A stretch of DNA of 64,000 bases from positions 1-64,000 of the forward strand of contig JAFUFI010000002.1 of assembly GCA_017469945.1 (NCBI GenBank), written 5' to 3'. This document shows positions 15,380 through 23,723 of the stretch, in pieces. The notes below the pieces were generated by a model. It was not told where the DNA came from. It made no database searches and saw only the letters and a program-made list of their open reading frames with translations. Numbering within the stretch: the first letter of the stretch is position 1; each line of letters opens with the position of its first letter. Position numbers and translations under genes: made by a program. This DNA is from Lachnospiraceae bacterium. Its GTDB lineage: Bacteria; Bacillota; Clostridia; Lachnospirales; Lachnospiraceae.

Positions 15380-16459
15380 ATGGATAAAAAGAAAGTAATT
15401 GTCGGCATGTCCGGAGGAGTGGATTCTTCCGTTGCCGCTATGGTTTTAAGAGATCAGGGATATGAGGTTATCGGAGTTACGTACGATTTTTGGCACGATG
15501 ACGACGATCCCGCAGATATATATAAGAATCTGTCGGACGCTTCCGATGCCAAAGCGGTAGCCGATAAACTGGGTATACGTCATGAAGCGGTTAATTACAC
15601 AAAGCAGTTTAGACGTAATGTGGAGGATTATTTTGCTTCCGAATACCTGCTGGGAAGAACTCCGAACCCCTGCGTCAGATGTAACCCTACCGTTAAATGG
15701 GCAGCGATGATGGAAAGTGCGATTTGCTATGGGGCGGACTTTGTGGCAACCGGACATTATGCAAGAGTTGACAGGCTTGAAAACGGAAGATTTGCTGTTA
15801 AGAATTCCGTTACTGCAAAAAAGGATCAGACATATGTGCTCTACGGTCTTTCCCAGGAGCAGCTTTCAAAGACTCTGATGCCTATAGGGGAGTACGAAAA
15901 GGAATATGTAAGAAAGCTTGCAGCCGAGGCTCACCTTCCCGTTGCTTCAAAGCCTGACAGCCAGGAAATATGCTTTGTTGATGATGACGATTACGCAAGA
16001 TATATAGAAGAAAAGACGGGTAAAAAGTCTGAGCCCGGGCTCTTTGTAAATTCCGGGGGAGAAGTGCTTGGAAAGCATAAAGGCATAGTCCACTACACCA
16101 TCGGCCAAAGGCGAGGACTAGAGATCGCGGCAGGCCACAGAGTTTTCGTTACGCAGATAAATCCCGGGGACAATACCGTTGTTATCGGTGAAAACGAGGA
16201 GCTTTTTACGGATATGGTTTTTGCTGAAGACTTTCAGTATATGTCCATAGAGCCCCCGGAGCCCGGATTTAAAAAGAGGGTGAGAGCAAAGATCAGATAC
16301 AATCATCTTGGAGAAGATGCCGAGATGGAGGTTTTAGAGGACGGTAAAGTTGTTTGCCGCTTCGATAAAAAGGTTAGAGCCGCTACCCCGGGGCAGTCCC
16401 TTGTTGTGTACGACGGAGACTATGTTTTGGGCGGCGGATTGATTACCGGCAGATTTTGA
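15380..16459 (+). CDS. mnmA: tRNA-specific 2-thiouridylase MnmA
   Basis: MnmA thiolates U34 of tRNA-Lys, -Glu and -Gln using sulfur relayed from a cysteine desulfurase. The 359-residue product has the PP-loop GMSGGVDSSVAA (9-20), the catalytic cysteine C98 in NPCVRCN and the second catalytic cysteine C199 in PDSQEICFVDDDDY, then the C-terminal barrel domains. Length is normal. A tRNA-Glu gene is present elsewhere in the window, though with CTC anticodon. Followed closely by a histidinol-phosphatase gene. Confidence 0.96.
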   Translation: MDKKKVIVGMSGGVDSSVAAMVLRDQGYEVIGVTYDFWHDDDDPADIYKNLSDASDAKAVADKLGIRHEAVNYTKQFRRNVEDYFASEYLLGRTPNPCVRCNPTVKWAAMMESAICYGADFVATGHYARVDRLENGRFAVKNSVTAKKDQTYVLYGLSQEQLSKTLMPIGEYEKEYVRKLAAEAHLPVASKPDSQEICFVDDDDYARYIEEKTGKKSEPGLFVNSGGEVLGKHKGIVHYTIGQRRGLEIAAGHRVFVTQINPGDNTVVIGENEELFTDMVFAEDFQYMSIEPPEPGFKKRVRAKIRYNHLGEDAEMEVLEDGKVVCRFDKKVRAATPGQSLVVYDGDYVLGGGLITGRF

Positions 16460-16484
16460 GCCTTAGTAAAAAGGAGGGTTAAAT

Positions 16485-17303
16485 ATGGCTATATTGGCTG
16501 ATTGTCATTTACATTCTTCATTTTCGGCGGATTCCGATGCGCCTATGAAGGATATGATCGAGGCGGGGATAAAAGCGGGACTTAAGACAATGTGCTTTAC
16601 GGAGCATAATGATTTCAACTATATCGACCAGGATGATCTTAAGGCCGGAGACTGGATCCTTAACGTGGATTCCTATCTCTACGAGCTTTTGAAATACAAA
16701 GAGCAGTACGCCGATAAGATAAGGATCCTTTTCGGAGTGGAGATCGGTTTTCAGACAAGCTGTATGCGTGAAAATGCCGTTCTCGCAAAGTCCCATGACT
16801 TCGATTTTATAATCGGATCCACACATCTTGTACGCGGCATGGATCCTTACTATCCCGAGTACTTCGAGGGAAGGGATGCGGAGGATGCATACCATGAATA
16901 CTTTGAGGACGAATTATTAAATATTAAGAAAAATTCCAACTTTGATATTTACGGACACCTTGATTATGTAGTAAGATACGGCACGGATCCTTGGGAGGAA
17001 TACGACTTTGGAAGGCATGCCGAACTTTTCGATGAAATCCTTAAGACTCTTATCGACAAGGAAAAGGGAATAGAGCTTAATACCGGCGGGATCAAAAAGG
17101 GAATGACGCAGTTCCATCCCTGTATGAAAGTCCTTAAAAGGTATCGGGAGCTCGGAGGCGAGATTATAACCATCGGTTCCGACGCTCATAAGCCCGAAAA
17201 TGTCGGAGAGTATTTTGACAGGGCGGCAGAGGTCCTTAAGGAATGCGGATTTGAGTACTATTGCGTATTTGAGAAGAGATCTCCCGAATTCCATAAGCTT
17301 TGA
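16485..17303 (+). CDS. Histidinol-phosphatase, PHP family (HisK/HisJ type)
   Basis: The 272-residue protein has the PHP metal-binding motifs: DCHLHSSFSADS near the N terminus, TEHND (about 40-44), GVEIG, GHLDYVVRYG and the C-terminal GSDAHKPENVGEYFD. This combination matches histidinol-phosphatases that dephosphorylate histidinol phosphate in histidine synthesis using three metal ions. No other his genes are nearby, so the substrate is inferred from family resemblance. The ribosome binding site AAGGAGGG precedes the ATG. Confidence 0.88.
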   Translation: MAILADCHLHSSFSADSDAPMKDMIEAGIKAGLKTMCFTEHNDFNYIDQDDLKAGDWILNVDSYLYELLKYKEQYADKIRILFGVEIGFQTSCMRENAVLAKSHDFDFIIGSTHLVRGMDPYYPEYFEGRDAEDAYHEYFEDELLNIKKNSNFDIYGHLDYVVRYGTDPWEEYDFGRHAELFDEILKTLIDKEKGIELNTGGIKKGMTQFHPCMKVLKRYRELGGEIITIGSDAHKPENVGEYFDRAAEVLKECGFEYYCVFEKRSPEFHKL

Positions 17304-17338
17304 TTTTTGCATATATATTAAGAAAAGAGGCGTTTTTT

Positions 17339-17569
17339 ATGGCAATGAATCCTGCAAGTTTAATGAGAATGATGACGATGAAAGCTAAGTTTGAGAAAAA
17401 TCATCCCAAGTTTATAGCTTTTATTCAGGCAGTATTTTCAAGACCTATAGAAGAGGGCACAGTTATCGAGATCACGGTAAAGCGTCCCGGCGAGGATGCG
17501 GTTACGGCCAATATTTCCGTGACCAAAGACGATATAGAAATGTTTAATGAAATGAAGACGATGAGTTGA
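17339..17569 (+). CDS. Small conserved hypothetical protein
   Basis: The ATG at 17339 has AGAGG eight bases upstream, giving 76 residues; an upstream in-frame start at 17300 would overlap the previous gene. The N terminus is methionine-rich (MAMNPASLMRMMTMKAKFEK) and the rest predicts an amphipathic helix and a short beta hairpin (VIEITVKRPGEDAVTANISV). I do not recognise a function. Its stop overlaps the start region of the MATE exporter, suggesting translational coupling. Confidence 0.65.
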   Translation: MAMNPASLMRMMTMKAKFEKNHPKFIAFIQAVFSRPIEEGTVIEITVKRPGEDAVTANISVTKDDIEMFNEMKTMS

Positions 17570-17574
17570 CTTGT

Positions 17575-18957
17575 ATGACTTTAAAGAAATATATCGGTGA
17601 TAAAAATTTTTATAAAATGGTACTGACTATAGCGGTACCCATAATGGTTCAAAACGGAGTATCCAATTTCGTAAACCTTTTGGATAATCTGATGATCGGA
17701 AGGATAGGAACAAATGCGCTCTCCGGCGTTGCAATCGCCAATCAGATAATGTTTGTTTTTTACCTTCTTATTTTCGGAGCTTCCGCAGGTGTCGGAATCT
17801 TCACAGCTCAGTATTTTGGAATGGGAGATGACGAGGGCGTAAGATACACCTTCAGATTCAAGCTTATTATCAATACTGTCCTCACAGCTGCAAGCATAGT
17901 TTTCTTCCTTGTAATGGCGCCTACGCTTATAAGCCTGTTTTTAAAGGGTGAGGGAACGCCTCAGGATGCTGCGGAGACTCTTAAGATCGGCGTAGAGTAT
18001 ATGAGGATAATGATGATAGGTCTTGTGCCTGTTGCCATTACAAACTCCTACTCCGGAACCCTCAGAGATATCGGACAGACAAAGGTCCCTATGATAGCTT
18101 CCGTTGTTGCGATATTTGTGAACCTTGTCGGAAATCTGCTCCTCATCTACGGATTTTTGGGACTTCCCGCTCTCGGAGCAAGAGGTGCGGCTATAGCTAC
18201 GGTTATCTCCAGATTTGTTGAGCTTGGCGTCCTTGCCGTATACACGGGAACCCATAGCGCAAGATACGGCTTTATCGTCGGCGCTTTCAGAAGCCTTAAA
18301 GTCCCCGGAAATCTCGCGGGTAAATTTATACTTAAATCCTTACCTCTTATGGCAAACGAAACTCTCTGGGCTCTTGGACAGACGACTATGAACCAGTCCT
18401 ACTCCTTCAGAAGCCTTAACGCGGTTGCGGCGCTTAATATTGAGTCCACTATCTGGAATCTTTTAGGTGTATCATTCCTTGCGATGGGAGAGGCAGTCGG
18501 AATAATCGTAGGACAGATCTTGGGAAGCGGAGATATCGATAAGGCAAAGGATACCGCAAGAAAGATGAGGGCCTTCACCGTGGCGTGCGGAGCAGTCTTC
18601 GGAGTATTGATGATCGCGGTGGCTCCTTTCTTCCCGAAACTCTACAAAACAACGGACGATGTTAAGCAGCTTGCTTCGGGACTTATATTTATTTACGGAG
18701 CTTTTATGCCGATCTATGCATACACCCACGCTTCGTATTTTACCATAAGGTCCGGCGGAAATACGCTTATCACTTTTATTTTTGACAGCTGTTTTGTCTG
18801 GGTGCTGTCTGTTCCCGTGGCATTTGTACTCAGCAGATTTACGAAAGTAGACGTATTTTATATGGTACTTATCGTTCAGTCTCTCGAGGTCATCAAGGGA
18901 TGTATCGGCGGTGGAATGGTATTAAGCGGTATTTGGGCAAGAAATATAGTCAAATAG
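17575..18957 (+). CDS. MATE family multidrug/metabolite exporter
   Basis: The product has about 460 residues and twelve hydrophobic segments, arranged as two MatE repeats. Family features include MVQNGVSNFVNLLDNLMIGRIG near the N terminus and the related NETLWALGQTTMNQSY stretch in the second half. MATE proteins export cationic drugs or metabolites by sodium or proton antiport. A TTG at 17566 is also in frame and overlaps the previous stop; the ATG at 17575 is preferred. The substrate cannot be predicted. Confidence 0.9.
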   Translation: MTLKKYIGDKNFYKMVLTIAVPIMVQNGVSNFVNLLDNLMIGRIGTNALSGVAIANQIMFVFYLLIFGASAGVGIFTAQYFGMGDDEGVRYTFRFKLIINTVLTAASIVFFLVMAPTLISLFLKGEGTPQDAAETLKIGVEYMRIMMIGLVPVAITNSYSGTLRDIGQTKVPMIASVVAIFVNLVGNLLLIYGFLGLPALGARGAAIATVISRFVELGVLAVYTGTHSARYGFIVGAFRSLKVPGNLAGKFILKSLPLMANETLWALGQTTMNQSYSFRSLNAVAALNIESTIWNLLGVSFLAMGEAVGIIVGQILGSGDIDKAKDTARKMRAFTVACGAVFGVLMIAVAPFFPKLYKTTDDVKQLASGLIFIYGAFMPIYAYTHASYFTIRSGGNTLITFIFDSCFVWVLSVPVAFVLSRFTKVDVFYMVLIVQSLEVIKGCIGGGMVLSGIWARNIVK

Positions 18958-18959
18958 AG

Positions 18960-18988
18960 TTGTTTAATGCCGCTTAAGGTGTTAAAAT
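18960..18988 (+). promoter_or_regulatory. Putative sigma-A promoter of the small membrane protein gene
   Basis: TTGTTT (18960-18965), 17 bases, TAAAAT (18983-18988), about 50 bases before the ATG at 19040. Confidence 0.5.
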
Positions 18989-19039
18989 GTAGGTAGCGTG
19001 TTTTCAAAAGAAAACCGATAAGGAGGTATAGTATTTACT

Positions 19040-19270
19040 ATGAGAAACACACTTAGAGACGTTATTATTCATTTTGTCATCGGAGCCATCCTTTGCGTTG
19101 TAGCTCTTTTCCTGTTCCTGTTTAAGTTTAATTTTAAAGCATTCCCTGCATTTATGACATTCGGGCCTCACTTCTCCGTACTCGGACTTGTGGCAGCCAT
19201 CGTAGCAGTCGTACTTCTCGTACTTGCTGCCTGCGGTACTTTCGTATACGGCAGAGAGAAGAAGGCTTAA
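19040..19270 (+). CDS. Small membrane protein with two transmembrane segments
   Basis: The 76-residue product has a short basic N terminus, two hydrophobic segments (about 9-29 and 46-69) and a basic C terminus (YGREKKA), predicting a hairpin with both ends inside. AAGGAGG lies about 14 bases upstream of the ATG, a little far. I do not recognise a family. It has its own promoter candidate and stands alone before gapA. Confidence 0.65.
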   Translation: MRNTLRDVIIHFVIGAILCVVALFLFLFKFNFKAFPAFMTFGPHFSVLGLVAAIVAVVLLVLAACGTFVYGREKKA

Positions 19271-19364
19271 TTGTATAAAATTTTGGCATTTTGTATATAA
19301 ATAATTCTATTTATATCTTGAATTAATTTAAAGAAAACTGTAAAATAGTTGTGCTGACAAAAAT

Positions 19365-19393
19365 TTGACAATCTTTATTTTGTCGGGTTTAAA
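19365..19393 (+). promoter_or_regulatory. Putative promoter of gapA
   Basis: A perfect TTGACA (19365-19370) is followed after 17 bases by TTTAAA (19388-19393), a weak -10. The gene is expected to be strongly expressed, so an activator or another -10 nearby is possible. Confidence 0.4.
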
Positions 19394-19431
19394 AAATACA
19401 TAATTAATTGTTTCACTAGGAGGAATCAAAA

Positions 19432-20451
19432 ATGGCAGTTAAAGTTGCGATTAATGGTTTTGGACGTATTGGACGTCTTGCATTCAGACAGATGTTTGGT
19501 GCAGAGGGATTCGAGATTGTAGCTATCAACGATCTTACCAGCCCCGAGATGCTTGCTCATCTTCTTAAGTATGACTCTACTCAGGGTCGTTATGCTCTTG
19601 CAGACAAGGTATCTTTCGATGAGAACAGCATCACTGTTGATGGAAAGAAGATTACCATCTACGCTGAGGCTAAGGCAGCTGATCTTCCTTGGAAGGCTCT
19701 TGATGTAGACGTTGTACTTGAGTGCACCGGTTTCTACACCAGCAAGGACAAGGCACAGGCTCATATCGATGCAGGTGCTAAGCACGTTATCATTTCTGCT
19801 CCTGCAGGAAATGATCTTCCTACTATCGTTTACAATGTTAACCATCAGACTCTTACTGCTGATGACAAGATCATCTCAGCAGCAAGCTGCACAACCAACT
19901 GCCTTGCACCTATGGCAAAGGCTCTTAATGACTGTGCAACCATCAAGTCCGGTATCATGTGCACAATTCACGCTTACACCGGAGACCAGATGACTCTTGA
20001 CGGACCTCAGAGAAAGGGTGATAAGAGACGTTCACGTGCTGCTGCTTGCAACATCGTTCCCAACTCTACCGGAGCTGCAAAGGCTATCGGACTTGTTATC
20101 CCTGAGCTCAACGGAAAGCTCATCGGCGCTGCACAGCGTGTACCTACCCCTACCGGATCTACCACTATCCTTACTGCAGTTGTAGAAGGAAACGTTACCA
20201 AGGATCAGATCAATGCAGCTATGAAGGCAGCATCAAACGAGAGCTTCGGATACAACACCGATGAGATCGTATCTTCTGATATCGTTGGAATGACCTATGG
20301 TTCACTCTTTGATGCAACCCAGACCATGGTTCTTCCTCTTGACAACGGAACCACTCAGGTACAGGTTGTTTCATGGTATGACAACGAGAACTCATACACC
20401 AGCCAGATGGTTCGTACCATCAAGCACTTCGGAAGCCTTCTTAATAAATAA
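19432..20451 (+). CDS. gapA: Glyceraldehyde-3-phosphate dehydrogenase, type I
   Basis: GapA oxidises glyceraldehyde 3-phosphate to 1,3-bisphosphoglycerate with NAD. The 339-residue protein has the Rossmann start [16 protein letters not shown], the catalytic cysteine C153 in [12 protein letters not shown] and the partner histidine in [12 protein letters not shown]34 in AINDL suggests NAD preference. Its codon use is strongly biased to the preferred set, typical of a highly expressed gene. AGGAGG precedes the ATG. A strong terminator separates it from pgk. Confidence 0.98.
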   Translation: MAVKVAINGFGRIGRLAFRQMFGAEGFEIVAINDLTSPEMLAHLLKYDSTQGRYALADKVSFDENSITVDGKKITIYAEAKAADLPWKALDVDVVLECTGFYTSKDKAQAHIDAGAKHVIISAPAGNDLPTIVYNVNHQTLTADDKIISAASCTTNCLAPMAKALNDCATIKSGIMCTIHAYTGDQMTLDGPQRKGDKRRSRAAACNIVPNSTGAAKAIGLVIPELNGKLIGAAQRVPTPTGSTTILTAVVEGNVTKDQINAAMKAASNESFGYNTDEIVSSDIVGMTYGSLFDATQTMVLPLDNGTTQVQVVSWYDNENSYTSQMVRTIKHFGSLLNK

Positions 20452-20486
20452 TATATATTAGGCTTATTACGAAAGTATGATATTTC

Positions 20487-20520
20487 GGGGCCCGGCCGCT
20501 TAGGGTCGGGCCCTTTTTTC
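20487..20520 (+). terminator. Rho-independent terminator after gapA
   Basis: A GC-rich stem GGGCCCG... pairs with ...CGGGCCC around a short CTTA-containing loop, followed by six T. A second, weaker hairpin with ACATAT/ATATGT and a T-rich tail follows at about 20527-20550. Confidence 0.85.
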
Positions 20521-20591
20521 TTTAAAAGACATATCCAAGCGATATGTTTTCTTATCTAAACCCAGACAATTTTTTTATAAGGAGAATCCAT

Positions 20592-21815
20592 ATGGGACTT
20601 AACAAAAAATCAGTTGATGATATCAATGCTAAGGGAAAGAGAGTACTTGTTCGTTGCGATTTCAACGTTCCTCTTAAGAACGGAGAGATTACCGACGAGA
20701 CCAGAATCGTAGCTGCTCTTCCTACAATCAAGAAGCTTATTAACGACGGTGGAAAGGTTATCCTTTGCTCACACCTCGGAAAAGTTAAAGAAGGACCTAA
20801 CGAGAAGGAATCTCTTGCACCTGTTGCTAAGAGACTTTCAGAGAAGCTTGGCAAGGAAGTTGTATTCGTTTCAGATTACAACGTTACCGGCGAAGCAGCT
20901 ACCAAGGCTGTAGAAGCTATGAAGGAAGGCGACGTTGTTCTCCTTCAGAATACCCGTTTCCGCGGAGCAGAAGAGACCAAGAATGGTGAGCAGTTCTCCA
21001 AGGAACTTGCTGATCTTGCTGATATCTATGTTTGCGATGCATTCGGTTCATCTCACAGAGCACACGCTTCAGTTGAAGGTGTTACCAAGTTTATCAGCGC
21101 TAAGGGCGGAGCTAACGTAGTTGGATACCTTATGCAGAAGGAGATCGATTTCCTCGGCAACGCCGTTGAGAATCCCGTTCGTCCTTTCGTTGCAATCCTC
21201 GGCGGAGCTAAGGTTGCAGACAAGCTCAACGTTATCAACAACCTTCTTGAGAAGTGCGATACCCTCATCATCGGTGGCGGTATGGCTTACACCTTCCTTA
21301 AGGCTAAGGGATATGAGATCGGTAAGTCTCTTGTAGACAACGAGAAGATCGATTACTGTAAGGAAATGATGGAAAAGGCTGAAAAGCTTGGAAAGAAGCT
21401 TCTTCTTCCCGTTGACGCCGTTACCATCGCTGAGTTCCCTAATCCTATCGATGCTCCCGTTGAAACGCAAGTAGTTGATTCAGACAAGATGCCTGCTGAC
21501 CGCGAGGGATGCGATATCGGACCTAAGTCACAGGCACTCTTCGCAGAGGCAGTTGCAAACGCAAAGACCGTTGTTTGGAACGGACCTATGGGCGTATTCG
21601 AGAACCCTACTCTTGCAGCAGGTACTCTTGCAGTAGCTAAGGCTCTTGCAGATTCTTCAGCTACCACCATCATCGGAGGCGGTGACTCTGCAGCAGCTGT
21701 TAACCAGATGGGTCTTGGCGACAAGATGAGCCACATCTCAACAGGTGGTGGTGCTTCTCTCGAGTTCCTTGAGGGTAAGGCACTTCCCGGAGTTGTAGCA
21801 GCAGATGACAAATGA
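20592..21815 (+). CDS. pgk: Phosphoglycerate kinase
   Basis: Pgk makes ATP from 1,3-bisphosphoglycerate. The start is the ATG at 20592 with AAGGAG upstream; an in-frame start at 20544 lacks a ribosome binding site. The 407-residue product has [18 protein letters not shown] (substrate binding), the hinge and the C-terminal nucleotide loop [16 protein letters not shown]. Length is slightly above the 390-400 norm. Its stop codon lies inside the first stem of the structured RNA that separates it from tpiA. Confidence 0.97.
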   Translation: MGLNKKSVDDINAKGKRVLVRCDFNVPLKNGEITDETRIVAALPTIKKLINDGGKVILCSHLGKVKEGPNEKESLAPVAKRLSEKLGKEVVFVSDYNVTGEAATKAVEAMKEGDVVLLQNTRFRGAEETKNGEQFSKELADLADIYVCDAFGSSHRAHASVEGVTKFISAKGGANVVGYLMQKEIDFLGNAVENPVRPFVAILGGAKVADKLNVINNLLEKCDTLIIGGGMAYTFLKAKGYEIGKSLVDNEKIDYCKEMMEKAEKLGKKLLLPVDAVTIAEFPNPIDAPVETQVVDSDKMPADREGCDIGPKSQALFAEAVANAKTVVWNGPMGVFENPTLAAGTLAVAKALADSSATTIIGGGDSAAAVNQMGLGDKMSHISTGGGASLEFLEGKALPGVVAADDK

Positions 21816-21976
21816 GCGATTTAAAGTGAGTCAAGGCAGATGTGTTTCTGCTTGCAGGTAACACATCTTCTTTGACGAACGAAACGGTTGAGCAATATCC
21901 CATGCAAAGCACGGAAGAGATATTGCGAACACCGCAGGATTTCGAGAGCGGAGCGGAGAAATCCGTAAATCGCTCA
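21813..21976 (+). ncRNA. Candidate four-way-junction structured RNA between pgk and tpiA
   Basis: An 11-bp perfect closing stem pairs TGAGCGATTTA (21813-21823) with TAAATCGCTCA (21966-21976). Inside lie three hairpins. The first pairs GTCAA (21830-21834) with TTGAC (21872-21876) and AGATGTGT (21838-21845) with ACACATCT (21861-21868), capped by CTGC-TT-GCAG. The second pairs CGGT with ACCG and GCAATATC with GATATTGC. The third pairs GGATTTC with GAAATCC. The element begins at the pgk stop codon and ends six bases before the tpiA ribosome binding site. I do not recognise a known riboswitch or T-box. It could control mRNA processing, stability or tpiA translation, or be a mobile repeat. Confidence 0.6.
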
Positions 21977-21996
21977 TATATAAAGGAGATAACAAA

Positions 21997-22743
21997 ATGG
22001 CAAGAAGAAGAATCATTGCCGGAAACTGGAAGATGAACAAAACTCCCAGCGAGGCAGTTGCACTCTGTGCAGAATTAAAAGATCTTGTTAAGAATGATGC
22101 GGTTGACGTAGTTTACTGCGTACCCGCTATCGATATCGTTCCTGTTGTAGAAGCTGTTAAGGGAACCAACGTAGCAGTTGGTGCTGAGAACTTCTACATC
22201 GAGGACAAGGGTGCATTCACCGGAGAGATCTCCGCACCCATGCTTGTTGATGCAGGCGTTAAGTATGTTATTATGGGACATTCCGAGAGAAGAGACATCT
22301 TCGGCGAGAATGATATTCTTATCAATGCAAAGGTTAAGAAGGCATTCGCTGCCGGACTTACTCCCATCCTTTGCTGCGGCGAGTCTCTTGCGCTCCGTAA
22401 GGCAGGTACTTACAAAGAGTGGATCGAGAGACAGATTACCTGGGATCTCTCAGGCGTAACCGCTGATCAGGTAAAGAAGCTTGTTATCGCTTACGAGCCT
22501 ATTTGGGCTATCGGTACCGGCGAGACCGCTACCGCTGATCAGGCTGAGGAAGTTTGCGGATTTATCCGTGAGCTTATCGCAAAGCTTTATGACAAGGCTA
22601 CCGCAGAAGAAGTTCGTATCCAGTACGGCGGATCTATGAACGCTTCAAACGCTGCTGAGCTTCTTTCAAAGCCCAACATTGATGGCGGACTTATCGGAGG
22701 CGCAAGCCTTAAGCCTGACTTCGGCCAAATCGTTAATGCATAA
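21997..22743 (+). CDS. tpiA: Triosephosphate isomerase
   Basis: TpiA interconverts dihydroxyacetone phosphate and glyceraldehyde 3-phosphate. The 248-residue barrel has AGNWKMNKT (K12), the catalytic base region MGHSERR (H95), E167 in [11 protein letters not shown] and the phosphate loop [16 protein letters not shown] precedes the ATG directly after the structured RNA. It is the last gene of the pgk-tpiA unit, which ends at the terminator at 22889-22919. Confidence 0.97.
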   Translation: MARRRIIAGNWKMNKTPSEAVALCAELKDLVKNDAVDVVYCVPAIDIVPVVEAVKGTNVAVGAENFYIEDKGAFTGEISAPMLVDAGVKYVIMGHSERRDIFGENDILINAKVKKAFAAGLTPILCCGESLALRKAGTYKEWIERQITWDLSGVTADQVKKLVIAYEPIWAIGTGETATADQAEEVCGFIRELIAKLYDKATAEEVRIQYGGSMNASNAAELLSKPNIDGGLIGGASLKPDFGQIVNA

Positions 22744-22871
22744 GCAATCAGCTTCATGTACTTTATGAAGCTGATCGATTGTCGCGATGTATTTACGCGC
22801 AACCTGTGGCGAAGCCCTTGCGCAACTCGCCGCGTCCTCTGCGGCGAGTTGAAAAAAGCAATCAGCTTCAT
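22743..22871. repeat. Direct and inverted repeats downstream of tpiA with alternative pairings
   Basis: AGCAATCAGCTTCAT occurs at 22743-22757 and again at 22857-22871. ATGAAGCTGAT (22765-22775) is complementary to part of both copies, so it can form a local hairpin with the first or a long-range stem with the second. Between them AACTCGCCGC (22824-22833) and GCGGCGAGTT (22841-22850) form a perfect 10-bp hairpin. No gene is present. Confidence 0.6.
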
Positions 22872-22888
22872 TATAGAAGCCACCCGGC

Positions 22889-22919
22889 AAGTCGCTGCAT
22901 TTTTGCAGCGACTTTTTTT
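22889..22919 (+). terminator. Rho-independent terminator after tpiA
   Basis: AAGTCGCTGCA (22889-22899) pairs with TGCAGCGACTT (22904-22914), loop of four T, followed by a T run. Confidence 0.9.
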
Positions 22920-22924
22920 GTCAA

Positions 22925-23019
22925 AAATGACACAGGGGGACGGGGTTGGGGGTTCATAGTCAGAATAATTTCAAAATTATCTGACTATGAACCCCCAACC
23001 CCGTCCCCCTGTGTCATTT
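22925..23019. repeat. REP-like 45-bp near-perfect inverted repeat
   Basis: The left arm 22925-22970 and right arm 22975-23019 are complementary over about 45 bp with one extra base, leaving a 4-base loop. The outer part reads AAATGACACAGGGGGACGG, which resembles the GACACAGGGGGACGG-type palindromes found with REP-associated (Y1/RAYT) transposases in many bacteria. No transposase gene is present here, so the repeat would be mobilised in trans. Family assignment is from memory of the motif. Confidence 0.6.
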
Positions 23020-23059
23020 CTTTATTTCTTTTTTAGAAATTTTATTTTTGTTTTTGAAT

Positions 23060-23088
23060 TTGGACACAAAGTAGCCACATTTTAATGT
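23060..23088 (+). promoter_or_regulatory. Putative promoter of a small RNA
   Basis: TTGGAC (23060-23065), 17 bases, TAATGT (23083-23088). Modest match; supported mainly by the orphan terminator about 85 bases downstream and absence of an open frame between them. Confidence 0.35.
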
Positions 23089-23094
23089 TATTAT

Positions 23095-23200
23095 CTATTC
23101 AACGGTTGAGGTAATCGTACCTACACCACCCACGCAAGTGGGTTCTCATAAATCTCTCTCCTTTTTATAAAAACTCCGCCCAGGCGGAGTTTTTATTTTT
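23095..23200 (+). ncRNA. Candidate small regulatory RNA with CU-rich anti-Shine-Dalgarno segment
   Basis: No plausible open frame lies between 23020 and 23300, yet the stretch ends in a strong terminator. Predicted elements in order: a short hairpin GGTA-ATCG-TACC (23110-23121), a hairpin ACCCAC-GCAA-GTGGGT with a GNRA tetraloop (23128-23143), an unpaired TCTCTCTCCTTTTT (23153-23166) that is complementary to AAAGGAG ribosome binding sites, and the terminator hairpin. This layout is that of Gram-positive C-rich-motif sRNAs. The 5' end is set only by a weak promoter, so boundaries are approximate. Confidence 0.4.
23169..23200 (+). terminator. Rho-independent terminator with no upstream gene
   Basis: AAAAACTCCGC pairs with GCGGAGTTTTT around CCAG, followed by further T. 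The stem is nearly symmetrical and could act in both directions. Confidence 0.85.
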
Positions 23201-23221
23201 TTAAATATGAATTCCAATACA

Positions 23222-23253
23222 TGTACAAAACGTACACTATTGACACAATGTAC
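23222..23253. promoter_or_regulatory. TGTAC operator repeats of the antitoxin gene
   Basis: TGTAC-AAAAC-GTACA (23222-23236) is a perfect inverted repeat just upstream of the -35 box, and a third TGTAC at 23249-23253 lies in the promoter spacer. The arrangement fits autorepression by the antitoxin encoded next. Confidence 0.55.
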
Positions 23254-23268
23254 AAACAAGGCTAAAAT
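23240..23268 (+). promoter_or_regulatory. Sigma-A type promoter of the antitoxin gene
   Basis: TTGACA (23240-23245), 17 bases, TAAAAT (23263-23268); predicted start about 25 bases before the ATG. Confidence 0.8.
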
Positions 23269-23300
23269 ATAAGTATAGTATTTTGAAAGGAGTTTTTAAT

Positions 23301-23723
23301 ATGGATATGCTTAATGCAACGGATGTTAGAAAGAATTGGTCTGTTACTCTCGATTCTGTCGTAAGAGAAAAGCCTGCATATGTCAAGAGAACGCATGATA
23401 GTATTGCTATTATTGGAGTTCAGACATTAAACACCATTCTTTCCGGATATAGATTTAATGTAAAGAGATTCAATGAAGAAGATGGTAGTGTAACATTAAG
23501 CTCTGAAGAAATGGATATTATTGCTAATGGACCTGATGAGAATTCGGCATTGAGAAGAATGGCAGCGTATATAAAAGAATATGCCGAGGAGTTTTACGAT
23601 GAGTTTCCCACCTGGTCCGCTGCACCAAACAGAAAGCCTCACATACCCTATGTTTTCAAGGCACTTAGCCTTAATATTGATGAAATCTTGGAGGATATTG
23701 TATGCCAAGATGGAAAGAATTAA
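23301..23723 (+). CDS. Phd/YefM-like antitoxin, orphaned
   Basis: The ATG at 23301 has AAAGGAG eight bases upstream; the open frame starts earlier but at a TTG that overlaps that site. The 140-residue product begins MLNATDVRKNWSVTLDSVV, the N-terminal DNA-binding fold of Phd/YefM antitoxins, and its C-terminal half (EEFYDEFPTWSAAPNRKPH and PYVFKAL) matches the longer Firmicutes type of this family. Antitoxins of this type repress their own promoter and neutralise a toxin encoded by the next, overlapping gene. Here that gene is only a 22-codon stub. The TGTAC operator and consensus promoter suggest that the antitoxin is still expressed. Confidence 0.75.
   Translation: MDMLNATDVRKNWSVTLDSVVREKPAYVKRTHDSIAIIGVQTLNTILSGYRFNVKRFNEEDGSVTLSSEEMDIIANGPDENSALRRMAAYIKEYAEEFYDEFPTWSAAPNRKPHIPYVFKALSLNIDEILEDIVCQDGKN

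Noticed and set aside
21813..21976. T-box or known riboswitch between pgk and tpiA
   Set aside because: No T-box bulge sequence, no terminator/antiterminator pair and no aptamer core that I recognise.
21842..22036. 64-codon frame across the pgk-tpiA gap
   Set aside because: It overlaps the tpiA start, has no ribosome binding site, and the DNA is explained better by RNA stems.
22756..23036. Two overlapping plus-strand frames downstream of tpiA
   Set aside because: They read through the hairpins, the terminator and the REP-like repeat; no ribosome binding site or protein-like composition.
23055..23090. Possible insertion-sequence end (TTTGGACACAAAGTAGCCACA)
   Set aside because: It recalls IS21-type ends, but no second end, target duplication or transposase trace is present.
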